Origin: Piscicola geometra | Taxonomy: Eukaryota; Annelida; Clitellata; Hirudinida; Piscicolidae | Length of the DNA stretch: 64,000 nucleotides | NCBI GenBank assembly: GCA_943735955.1 | Contig: OX030967.1 | Coordinates: 497,380-561,379 of the forward strand | Reading direction: 5' to 3' | Shown: in pieces, positions 1 through 11,901 of the stretch | How positions within the stretch are numbered: position 1 is the first letter of the stretch | Layout: each line of letters starts with the position of its first letter | Program-made: the position numbers and the translations under genes | The notes under the pieces: model-generated | The model's input: only the letters and a program-made list of their open reading frames with translations | The model's database searches: none | Told to the model about the DNA's origin: nothing

Positions 1-248
1 ATTAACTTAAAGACTCCAAGTGCTCAACTGCTGCCTCTGACATCAAGTGCACATCCCAGCAGGAAAACACCACCAGAACAACTTGAAATAGGAAGGTTCC
101 ATAACTTCTCTGACTAAACAGCCTAGGCGATTGTTTATCTGTGGATTTTGGCTTGAGAACTCAGTAAGGTCATTTAAAGTGGTGAATAAGAATTGTTGTT
201 GTCTTTGAATTAGCACGAACTTTTTGTTTTCGTAAAAACAGCCCACTG
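1..248. other. Unassigned sequence
   Basis: The minus strand is open for 67 codons (LVREVMEPSYFKLFWWCFPA) without a recognisable domain or clear splice sites. It could be transposon-derived. Confidence 0.2.
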
Positions 249-690
<442 letters not shown>

Positions 691-1454
691 TTATTTATAG
701 TGTCTTTGTTTCGACATTACATTTGTCATCTCCCCCTTTCTCTCTTCTTCCTCTGTCTCCAAATCGCTCTCACACTTCTCAGCACCACTTCTTCCCTCCT
801 CCGATCCTCCTCCTGGTAACCAAGGACCCCTTCATTTGGCTCCTGTTCTCCACACCCCCTTTCTCCAAACCGTCAGCCATTCTTCTCTCCACTCTTCATA
901 CAACCCACACTCCAGCAATAAGTGCCTCTCATTCTTTTCCTCCCCACAAATACACTACCTATCCTTTTTCTCATATCTCGAGCGCACAATTTCATTTTCC
1001 CTTACTGTCAAGTTATCCCCCCTACACATCATCCTAACTTTCGCTCCATCTGAACCATCTACATATGTTTCCAACTTCCTGCTTTCTGACTTTTCCTCAC
1101 GGTACCTTTTCAGTCTTTCACTTTCCTGTATCTTATTCCCACATTCCTCCCTTCCCTTTGTTGAATCCTCTTCACTAGTTCCCTTCCCCCCATCCCTCCG
1201 ACCTCTCTTTCTGAAACGCCCATCATAAACACTTCTGCTCGTGTGACTTTTCGGATCATAATAATAATTGTCGTTTTTGTATAGCGCCCGGGCACACAAC
1301 TAAACCTCCACACCCAATTTTTTCCCCAAGTTGGCTACACTTTTCCATTATTTAGATTGTTTAATGATCTCTTCTACACATGCTCTACCTACTTTCCTAC
1401 AAGATCCTTCCCTTCTAATGTCTTGATGACTAAGTCTGTCATAACCTTAGCTTC

Positions 1455-1645
1455 TTTTGGCTGAACGGGTAACCGAGTCGGCAACGACTCTCGGCTTGAC
1501 CAATAATGAAAGGTCCTAGGTTCAAGTGCAACCAATGCCCTAGTAACCCAAAGGCGCAAATGAAAATATGCAGCCTAAGTGGCCTGGAAGCCCGTTCGGT
1601 TTATACGCCACTGTAATAATACTCGTTATTATTATTATTATTATT
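1455..1645 (+). mobile_element. tRNA-derived SINE, copy A
   Basis: Head GGTAACCGAGTCGGCAACGA resembles a tRNA A box and AGGTTCAAGTGC a B box. The body includes CCTAAGTGGCCTGGAAGCCC and the 3' end is TAATAATACTCG followed by (ATT)n. Copies at 28100-28275 (+) and 42763-42960 (-) are nearly the same. Confidence 0.75.
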
Positions 1646-2136
1646 CTCTTTCTCAGAATGTATTCCAAGCTGTTTCAACATGTACTACAACATTCCTAAC
1701 ACTAGTCTCTATCCCCCATATCCATCTCCCAAACTTAGTCTGCAAAACCTCTAACTTCTTTTTCTCCTTAGCTGACCAACCAGCTGCTGCAACACCATAC
1801 ATTAACTTTCCTACAATCAAGCTTTTCCATGCCTCTCTGCCCACGATAAACCGACTCCCCGATCTTTTTGCTCCATATTTTACCATGCCGGTTAGGCTTC
1901 CAACGTTTTTCATAATTTCACTAAATTGACAAATTCCCCCCTTTTCCCCACTTTAAGCTTCAGTCCTAACTACCTTACCTCATCACATTTTCGTATGGTC
2001 CTACCTCAAATTACCCATTCTTGACATCCTTCCATTCCTGTGTTACCAACCAGTTCCACAACTTTAGATTTCTCTTCATTCAGTTTCATTCTTATTCCTC
2101 CAACACCTTCTAACACTATCATCATATTATTCGCGC

Positions 2137-2192
2137 TCTTGAATTTGAAGAAAGAGCGCTATAGAAATCTATTTGATTGATTGATTGATCTT
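2137..2192 (+). mobile_element. L2-type LINE 3' end fragment
   Basis: TTGAAGAAAGAGCGCTATAG followed by a short (GATT)n tail; the same 3' terminus recurs at 3521-3565 (-), 14618-14680 (+), 28871-28925 (-), 42225 (-) and 48595-48655 (-). Confidence 0.6.
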
Positions 2193-2805
2193 CATTTCCC
2201 GCCGTCACTAGGATGTCGTCGGCATAAAGAATTCCTATAAGGCTTTTTGTGTATGTAATATTCACTAAAGTTTTGGAAGAGAAATGCGATGTCAGAACTG
2301 AAAACAATGCTTTCAATATACTAAAGACTTTCAATTAACCTCATTTTATAACGGTAGCATAACTTATTAATATTTGAATCTTTTTCTTTTTAATCAGCAT
2401 TGTCTACTCTCCAATAGAAATATTCGCAAACTGGTCTCCAGGCGGGGAGGCCTCAGACTTCCAAACGACGAAGCAGCACCATCACTCCCACCACCACCAC
2501 CACGTCCTCCAACAAAGACCACGTCCCCAAAATCTCATCTTGGAAAAGCAACACCCGGAGAAATCTATTGATGTTTGGGCCCCCGAAATATACCGAAGTA
2601 TCATGTTTTCTACAATTTCTTTATTGCATTTTTTAATGTTACATTAAAAAAAGAATTTTTGAAATCTTTTCGAAATATTTGTTTCTCACAAATATGAAAA
2701 AAAAACTAAAAAATGAAGAAAAACAAAGTAAAGATTTTATTGAATTAATTATCTTAATTCAGAGTTTACCCCATCTCCACAGCTTCTGTGCTATCCTCTT
2801 CTTAC

Positions 2806-2904
2806 TCATCATTCTCTTCTTCTTTGCCCTCATCATTATCAGAAACATCAAAATCATCATCATCAGCAGCAGCAGCATTATCTTCACCGTCGTCATGGAT
2901 AAAT
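2806..2904 (-). CDS. Candidate acidic exon
   Basis: 99 nt, acceptor TTGAAATTTTAG, donor AATGA|GTAAGA. It encodes FIHDDGEDNAAAADDDDFDV then SDNDEGKEEEN, an acidic stretch typical of nuclear or chaperone-type proteins. The GGT array (2933-3225) ends about 29 nt before the acceptor. It could belong to the putative gene at 12-15.6 kb, but phases do not allow direct joining to the 11902 donor (a stop would form), so other exons would be needed. Confidence 0.4.
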
Positions 2905-2932
2905 CTAAAATTTCAATTTTTATGCAGCCACC

Positions 2933-3225
2933 TTGGTGGAATCACCGTGGTGCTGCGGTGGTGGTGGTGGGAATAGTGGAGGGTGCTGTGGTGGTGGTGG
3001 GGATGGTGGAGGGTGTTGTGGTGGTAGTGTTAAAGGGTGTTGTGATGGTGGGGATGGTGGAGGGTGCTGTGGTGGTAGTGTTAAGGGTGGTGGAGATAGT
3101 GGAGGGTGTTGTGGTGGTAGTGGGAATGGTGAAGGGTGTTGTGGTGGTGGTGTTGAGGGTTTTGTGGTGGTGGGAATGGTGGAGGGTGTTGTGGTGGTGG
3201 GAATGGTGTAAGGTGTTGTGGTGGT
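2933..3225. repeat. GGT-rich minisatellite
   Basis: Repeats of GGTGGTGGGAATGGTGGAGG type with variants, open in several frames. It abuts the candidate acidic exon's acceptor. Confidence 0.9.
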
Positions 3226-3520
3226 TGTTAGAGGCTCTTGTGGCTGGGAGTGAATAGTGCTGTGTTCGTGAGAAGGATTGGGTGATGGGATGTTTCAGTG
3301 GGATGCTACCAACACAAAGAAACCAATGTTTTGTAGAATTGAATGATTTACCATGCATGAACCTGAAATGTCCCACTTTTTCTATATTTGATTATCATAT
3401 AAAAAGTTACATTTAAATTTACAAATAGCAAAGATATTATAAAGTTGCGTTAATAAAATGTGAAACGTTTTGTTTACATTTTGAACTTTTTTAACTGATA
3501 CGGAAATAATTCAAAGCAGA

Positions 3521-3565
3521 TCAATCAATCAATCAATCAATCAAATCAATTTCTATAGCGCTTAA
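3521..3565 (-). mobile_element. L2-type LINE 3' end fragment
   Basis: (CAAT)n followed by TTCTATAGCGCTTA, the reverse of the GCGCTATAGAA(GATT)n terminus. Confidence 0.5.
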
Positions 3566-3745
3566 TTAAAATTAGAATTAAAATTACAATTATAAAAAAT
3601 TAAAATCCTTATCTTCATAAAATGTATTATGTGTCACGGGCGTATCCAGTTCCGAATAAAAGGGGGAGAGCAGTTATTATTTTTGAATTCATCTCAATAA
3701 TGTTTGAATTATTCAGCACAAATGCAAAATTAATTTGCTCATTAT

Positions 3746-3778
<33 letters not shown>
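3746..3778. repeat. (AT)n(GT)n dinucleotide
   Basis: A short AT run followed by a GT run, immediately upstream of the 13-bp array. Confidence 0.9.
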
Positions 3779-4028
3779 AAAAACTATGTATAAAAACTAT
3801 GTATAAAAACTATGTATAAAACTATGTATAAAAACTATGTATAAAACTATGTATAAAAACTATGTATAAAAACTATGTATAAAAACTATGTATAAAAACT
3901 ATGTATAAAAACTATGTATAAAAACAATGTATAAAAACTATGTATAAAAACTATGTATAAAAACTATGTATAAAAACTATGTATAAAAACTATGTATAAA
4001 AACTATGTAGAAAAACTATGTATAAAAA
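3779..4028. repeat. 13-bp minisatellite (AAAAACTATGTAT)n
   Basis: About 19-20 copies, some 12 bp, with rare single-base variants (ACAATG, GTAGAA). Confidence 0.95.
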
Positions 4029-4139
4029 TTTATATGAAAAATCTTCATTACCATAATAATATTAATATATAACAAAATTGTTCTTTAAAAGAAGCTTCCG
4101 AGTGTAACTGGCAAAATTCGCAATTAATTTTGTGATGCA

Positions 4140-4264
4140 TGAATGGTTTCTTGTTTGCTGAAACCCATTGACGATGTAATCTCAAGAAGTGTTACTGACA
4201 ATTATTTTAATATAAATGGTTTCTTGATTGCTGAAACCCATTGACGATGAAATCTCAAGATGGC
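4140..4264. repeat. Two direct copies of a ~50-bp segment
   Basis: TGGTTTCTTGTTTGCTGAAA and what follows recur 74 nt downstream with a few changes (both contain CCCATTGACGATG and ATCTCAAGA). Confidence 0.7.
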
Positions 4265-4583
4265 CAATCCATTGAGTCGGTTCTCAGTCATGTTTTTGTT
4301 TGCCGAAGAGAGCCAAATGAACGTTCTGCAGTGCTGCTAGAGTGAATAAAATTATGGAATGCCTTCTTAATGTTGGGAAAAATATGTATGCTTTTTTATA
4401 ACATCATACATCATAGATATATCTGAAACATCTGTGACATCATTCCACTTGATAAACCTCAATTCTTCTCCTCCTGCAATGCCTTCCAAATCATACTTTC
4501 TTTCACGGTGACTTATTTCAATCTAATCTTTCAACGAGTGGTCTTTTATGCGGCAGGCGAACGCTCTGAGCAAAACGAAGTTC

Positions 4584-4892
4584 TCAAGACGGCATGATTG
4601 AATGCAAGTATGCAGTCATTGAGGAACTTTTCCATAACTTAAATAGGGTTTGAACTGGAGGGTTGCTTTTGTGTTTGTGTCGATTCAATATTCTAATTGA
4701 CTTCAAATCATTATTCAGATTGTCCGCGTAATCTCCTGCTTCTTTTAACAATTCTTCTCGAACATTCTCTGTCTTTTCTCGACGATCTTTCAACAGATCC
4801 AAAATAATTTCTATGTGTTGACTAGTTTTCATAATTTCAAACACTTTTATATATAAAATGTTTGTTATCGGTTGTAGCAAAATACTTGACAA
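4584..4892 (-). mobile_element. hAT transposase fragment (ZMYM1/KRBA2-like)
   Basis: About 100 open codons: HIEIILDLLKDRREKTENVR, then EAGDYADNLNNDLKSIRILN then RHKHKSNPP. The spacing A..A..L....R...R..SNPP resembles the middle of hAT transposases of the ZMYM1-like group. No intact ends seen. Confidence 0.45.
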
Positions 4893-5463
4893 TTAAACAG
4901 AGCGACACCACATAAAATACAGCAGTAACCCCAATCGATTTTGAAAACTTGTTTATTTTTTAAAATGTGAAATGCTTAAATTGTAGATTTTGATTTACTG
5001 ATTTTAAATACGTTAACCAAATTTTACTTTTTTTGTTTAAAAAAAAGTTATACCTATTTTAAAAGGTAAAAAATTTTACGTCATAAGCAATACACGGCCC
5101 CCTCACAAGACAGAAATATTGTTTTTTTGTCATAACTTTTGTTTTTTCTGCTGATATTGTTGAATATCACTAGTTTTATTTAATTTGATAAAAGGAATCA
5201 GAGTTAAAAGTTAAAAGAATAATATCTTTAAAAATGACAAAGTTATTAACATTTTAAAATATCTTGTACTATTGCAATCGAATGTGTAGGAGAAAAAAAA
5301 ATTCAGAGATGTGCTGACTTAAACAATTTTGTGTTATGTCGAAAACACTTTAGGATCTATTTTAAATACTCAAAAAAAGTTTTTACACAATTTTTTTTAC
5401 AGAATTTTATTTAGTATAACTTATACTTTTTCAATAATTTAAGTAAAAACTTTTTTTTTATAT

Positions 5464-5852
<389 letters not shown>

Positions 5853-5861
5853 CTCCTTCCA

Positions 5862-5903
<42 letters not shown>
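5862..5903. repeat. (AT)n dinucleotide
   Basis: TATATATA run with a GTA interruption. Confidence 0.9.
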
Positions 5904-5907
<4 letters not shown>

Positions 5908-6561
5908 ATCCAACTTAATACTTAATAATCCAACCTCACCCACATCACCCACATCACCATGATCATCATTGTCTTTACCATTTCAAAATTTGATCATCAC
6001 CATACTACCAACATTCCTACTACAGCATAATCATCACCACATCATCTTCATAACCAAAAAACATAATCATCATTTTTCTCAATCTTTTTGCCACTGGTGC
6101 CGAGGCTGTGACAGGAGGTGAAGGAGAAGTCCTTGCCAACACTGGAACTGTTGTTGTTGTGAAAGGTTTTCTCCTTTTTGTCTTAGCTCACCTGATTCCC
6201 TGCGACCATCTTGGTCTGCTGCGGTCATTCCTTGACAGACTCAAAACAACCAACATTCACACAAAAAACATTCTAATTAATAATATTTAATTTTTATTTA
6301 GATTTAACACTTTAGCATTTTAAAATACTATACCCAAAACCGTTTATTCCACAAATTTATTTAAACGGCCACCAAAATGGCAGCCGCTATCCAAATATCC
6401 TTAAACAAATAAAAATCTAATTGTAAATTTTGATTAGAATCCTTTTATTTGAAAGCTTACATAATATTTATTGATGAAATACTCTTTTGAAATTGTTTTT
6501 CATGCACTTGCTTTTTTATTTGATAGAATAACGCATGATTTAAATTTTAGGACTTTTCTAT

Positions 6562-7180
6562 AATTTTACCTGTCTTTAGCTTCTCAAATTCTATCTGTCT
6601 CTAAATCTTGTTACTTCCACATTCGTCGTATTAAACAGCTTCTTCTTTTTCTCGATGATCCTACCTTTCAACTTCTTGTATCTTCTCTAGTTCTCTCCAG
6701 GATTGATTATTGCAACTCTCTTTACTCCCTGATACTACTTTTGCTCCTCTAAATAAAGCCTTTATTTGTGCTGCTCGTCTTGTTGCTGGTGCTCCTAAGT
6801 TTTCTCACATTTCTCCTTATCTTCGTTTGTTACATTGGTTACCTCTGAGATCTAGAGTGATTTTTAAAATATGCCTAAATATTTTTTTTAATTTATAACT
6901 GTATTGCTCCAATTTATCTTAAAAATCTAATTAAACAACCCCCTAAATCTGGTCTAAGATCATCCACCTTTAATCGTTCTTTTCGTTTTTCAGTTAAACA
7001 CTCTTTTGCTAAACGTTCTTTTTCTTACTGTGGTCCTCTTTTATGGAATTCTTTACCTTCTTTTTTAACTTCAACTAAGCCACTCATAGCTTTCCGTCGA
7101 GACCTGAAGACGTACTTGTTCAAAGCGTGATGGCTGAGCGCTTTTGTTCACTTCGTAAAGGGCGCTATACAAATAATTAG
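6562..7180 (+). mobile_element. L2-type LINE, 3' portion with intact 3' terminus
   Basis: Encodes the post-RT region: IDYCNSLYS, LNKAFICAARLVAGAPKFSH, and further on HSFAKRSFSYCGPLLWNSLP, ending ...LKTYLFKA. A small deletion and frameshifts break it. It ends GGGCGCTATACAAATAATTA followed by the (TGAT)n tail. The first ~220 bp are nearly identical to 26890-27110. Confidence 0.8.
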
Positions 7181-8364
<1,184 letters not shown>

Positions 8365-9091
8365 AATTGTTTCTTTTTCCAAGTTTAATTCCCGACTGAC
8401 CTCAAACGACGAGGGATAGTGTCGTTATGAGATATATATTATATCCATATAATATAGACTCCCTTCTGTTTACATTTTAGAGATTCGAAGACTCGTCAGT
8501 CGGCTTGAGAGTTTATTAACTTCAAGTTTATTCTCCTTTGTGGCACAAGAGCTCAAGTTTGATGCATCAATGAAGTTGATTTGGAAAATAAAAGTCAAAA
8601 TGAAATGCACGAAGCCTTCATTTCAAAGCGATATTAATAGTTTATTTGAGAGACTTTGTTGTATTCTTCAATAGCCTTCAGAGAGGAGAGCCAGTTTGTT
8701 TTGAACTGTTGGATTGATTTTTGTTTTGTATTTGAGTTTTCAACACTTATTAAAGGATTGATTGAAAAATAAATTTTATAAATAATATGATAAAATGTAT
8801 GTTCAGAAGACTTAGCAAGATGTATCTCAAATGAATACATTTATGACTGAATTACAATCGAGAGTTATTTACTATTCAACATTTTAAGTGATGACAAATA
8901 TAAATAATGAACCTTTAGTCGTGGTTGAATTGAAAAAACTAATTTGGCAATGAAATAAACCCCTCAACAATTTCCAAAATAGTCAATTTATCATGGTGCT
9001 ATATTATCCTCTGTTATCGCTTTTAAATATTGTTCAAAATATATAAAATTTAGGGTTAGAGTTAAGGTTATGAAATATAATTAAAACTATT
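8365..9091. other. AT-rich non-coding sequence
   Basis: No coding exon, transposon or repeat recognised; frames are broken by stops. Confidence 0.5.
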
Positions 9092-9373
9092 TTTTTAATT
9101 CTTTTTTAAATAATTATTTTTTAAATAATTATTTTTTAAATAATTATTTTTTAAATAATTATTTTTTAAATAATTATTTTTTGAATAATTATTTTTTGAA
9201 TAATTATTTTTTAAATAATTATTTTTTAAATAATTATTTTTTAAATAATTATTTTTTACATAATAATTTTTAAATAATTATTTTTTAAATAATTATTTTT
9301 TAAATAATTATTTTTTAAATAATTATTTTTTAAATAATTATTTTTTAAAGAATTATTTTTTAAATAATTATTT
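9092..9373. repeat. 15-bp AT-only minisatellite
   Basis: Units of AAATAATTATTTTTT, about 18 copies. The core AAATAATTATTT is a perfect palindrome, so every unit can fold back. Confidence 0.92.
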
Positions 9374-9416
9374 TACAATTATTTCTAATTAAATTTATTA
9401 GTTTTCAATTTATAAT

Positions 9417-9485
9417 ATAGTTTTGATTAATTGATTAATTATATAGTATATATTAATACTCAATTAATCAATTAATCAAAACTAT
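9417..9485. repeat. Inverted repeat, 24-bp perfect arms, 21-nt loop
   Basis: ATAGTTTTGATTAATTGATT continues to 9440 and is matched exactly by its reverse complement at 9462-9485. The loop is also AT-rich. Directly follows the palindromic 15-bp array. Confidence 0.9.
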
Positions 9486-9672
9486 TTATATACTCTTCGC
9501 AAAATCCTGTTTAAATAGAAGCCCAACCTCTTTTGACTTTCTTCCCAATGATTTTAGTGCTTTTGCTAGATCCATTATGTTATTACATAGGAAATACATG
9601 AAAGACGAATTGGCAGAGCTAAGCTAATGACCCATTAAAATGGTAATCTTTGTCAAATTAAACGTTTCTATC

Positions 9673-10868
9673 CAGGGGCGTAACCAGCAAAAAAGACTGG
9701 GGGCTCACTTTTTGAAGAAACAAACTCAATGGTTTAAATCAAAACTAGCCATAATAACTAAAGAAGAACTTGAGATAAAAAAAAACGACAAACTAAGTTG
9801 CATAGTATAATTGAGTTCTTAGTTTTTCAATTAAGAGAAAATGTATAAAAATGTTTGATATGAGATCCCAAAAAGTCTTTAAAAAATTAACATATTTTAA
9901 TTTGAAGTTCATTTTGATGTGTTTTTAACTAAAAAATAATTTTTTCGATCGGTATGGGAAATTTTTTTGACAATTTCATTTACTGGAAGAAGTGCGGTAG
10001 TTGTTTTGTTAGCCGATATTCAGAAGAAACTTTGTAAACGACATGCAGACATAGTCGTCCTAAGATGAATTCTAATAAGCCGAAGTTTCGAAAATGCTCT
10101 TTCTGCATCTGATGAAGTAACTGGCAGAGTCAAAGCAACATCGAGCATATAGTGCAGCTCGTGTTGAAGGCTTGTGGCACGAAAGAGTTCTTGCAGTTCG
10201 ATACAGGCAATGAGATCAGACTGACCCGCACGTAAATTGGAGCTGTCTTTGAACTGTTTCAGCATCCTTTCCATGAAGGAGGCATAGCTCCGAAAGCTCA
10301 GGAGTCATTATGCCATTCTGCAAAGCCTCAAGAGCAGCCAAGGCAGGGTTGTCGAACCCACTGGTTATCTGATAAGTAGCCAGATCGATGATTTCGTTGT
10401 ATTTTTCTATTTTCAGTTGGGTTGTCTTTGTATTGCTATGCATTGACCAAATTGGCACAGTTTGCAATGCAACAGAGTCTGTAAGATTTGATGGTAGAAA
10501 ACGTTTTCTTGTGGGTCTGTCTGAATTTAATTGGAAATAGAAAATCAAAAATGGAATCAGTTATTGAGGGCCACCCAAATAAATTATATTTAGTTCAGCG
10601 TGAATTACATCTTAATAACATTAATCATATTTCTATGATTTAATGACAGTAGTTCTTATAGTAAGTTAGTGTTATTTTAGTGGCATCTCTATGTTCTGTG
10701 TTGATATATCAAATGTTTCGTGAGACAAAGGCTTTATGGCCATCCAGAGGAAAGATGTTTGTCCTATGGCATATTGAAAAGCCCATTACCCCTCCCCCCA
10801 TTAAGAACTCATCGATTTTCGAAGAATTGCGAGACCCTTCGAATTGGCCTCCCCTGGTTGCGCCACTG
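9673..10868 (-). mobile_element. hAT element with terminal inverted repeats and 8-bp target duplication
   Basis: Ends CAGGGGCGTAACCAG and CTGGTTGCGCCACTG (reverse complement CAGTGGCGCAACCAG). Flanked by TTTCTATC on both sides (9665-9672 and 10869-10876), the 8-bp duplication expected of hAT. Inside, the minus strand has a degenerate transposase C-terminus in two frames: LEALQNGIMTPELSELCLLH and LDVALTLPVTSSDAERAFSK, the latter the hAT dimerisation motif. At 1,196 bp it is internally deleted and cannot be autonomous. Confidence 0.88.
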
Positions 10869-10876
10869 TTTCTATC

Positions 10877-11702
10877 ATTAACAACATCCTATTTATATTT
10901 TCACGATGGAAGGAAGTAAAAGAAACTAATAGTATAACTTAAGGCAACTCAACTCAACGCAACTTATAAAATGCACTCAAAGAATCAAATTCGATGCAAA
11001 ACAATTCAAAATTAAATACGAACCAATAAGTCTGAATTTTAATGAAGGCCACTTTTTAAGTGTGGAAGTCTTTTTTTTTAAATCTTTTTAAAAGCATTTT
11101 TGAATCAAATGGTTAGCAATTTCAGCCGTTATAATTAAAATGAGAATTGAAATAATTGAAAATAATAATAAGAGCGATTTATTATAACCTAGAAAGTTCA
11201 CTTAATCATCGCCATCACCGTCATCATCGTCATCATCGCCATCATCACCATCATCACCATCACCGTCATCATCGTCATCATCGCCATCAGAGGCGGAGTT
11301 GGAGATCTGCCGCCCTTAGGTTGTAAAGATAAAGCCTTTCCCCCACACACCCCCCTTCGTCGATTTCGCCGTAGGAATTAAGCCACAAAATCGGTTATGA
11401 TTTAACAAATTCTTGAAGCAGTGAATTTTTTCTCTTCTTTTTTTATCGTTAAGTTCTCATCTTTTAATTGAATTTTATGATACACCAACAGTAAAATTTG
11501 TTCCGTAAAGTGTACTACAAATACATAACTTATTGAAAACAACAGCAAGAACGTATTTATTATAAAGTTATAAGATGTAGTTCAGCATGTTATGTTTTTA
11601 CATCTTTATAAAGGTAACACGTTGTTTTGATAACTCATTACATTTACCTCTCTAATTACATCCACCAATGTTTCCTTTGCGCGTGTGCCTCTTGATGATG
11701 AA
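10877..11702. other. Unassigned, with short CAT/CGTCAT repeats at 11203-11290
   Basis: AT-rich; includes a CATCGCCATCATCACCATCA-type microsatellite. No exon recognised. Confidence 0.5.
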
Positions 11703-11864
11703 TTGGTGATGACGTCATAGTTGGTGATGACGTCATAGTTGGTGATGACGTCATAGTTGGTGATGACGTCATAGTTGGTGATGACGTCATAGTTGGTGAT
11801 GATGTCATAGTTGGTGATGACGTCATAGTTGGTGATGACGTCATATTGGTGATGACGTCATAGT
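11703..11864. repeat. 18-bp minisatellite carrying a CRE palindrome per unit
   Basis: Nine units of GGTGATGACGTCATAGTT; eight contain TGACGTCA exactly and one has TGATGTCA. One unit lacks two bases. It lies about 37 nt from the candidate donor at 11901 (minus strand). Confidence 0.93.
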
Positions 11865-11901
11865 TGATGCTTCGTCAGATCCAAGCAATGAAACTGCATA
11901 C

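Larger units (their letters stand above)
723..2334 (-). mobile_element. Degenerate non-LTR retrotransposon (reverse transcriptase relic)
   Basis: On the minus strand the RT active site LIGILYADDILVTA lies at about 2.2 kb, followed by a C-terminal region (GKLMYGVAAAGWSAKEKKKL, 1.65-1.9 kb) and a charged 3' segment with a likely Cys/His knuckle near 0.95 kb. It is broken by stops, a SINE (1455-1645), a short L2 3' end (2137-2192) and a small GGGCGCTATACAAAAACGAC fragment at about 1270. Confidence 0.7.

Noticed and set aside
2430..2600. Plus-strand exon after CTGGTCTCCAG (HHHSHHHHHVLQQ...HPEKSIDVWAPEIYRS)
   Set aside because: Acceptor is good but no clear donor, His-rich part is a CAC repeat, and it opposes the minus-strand features nearby; left open.
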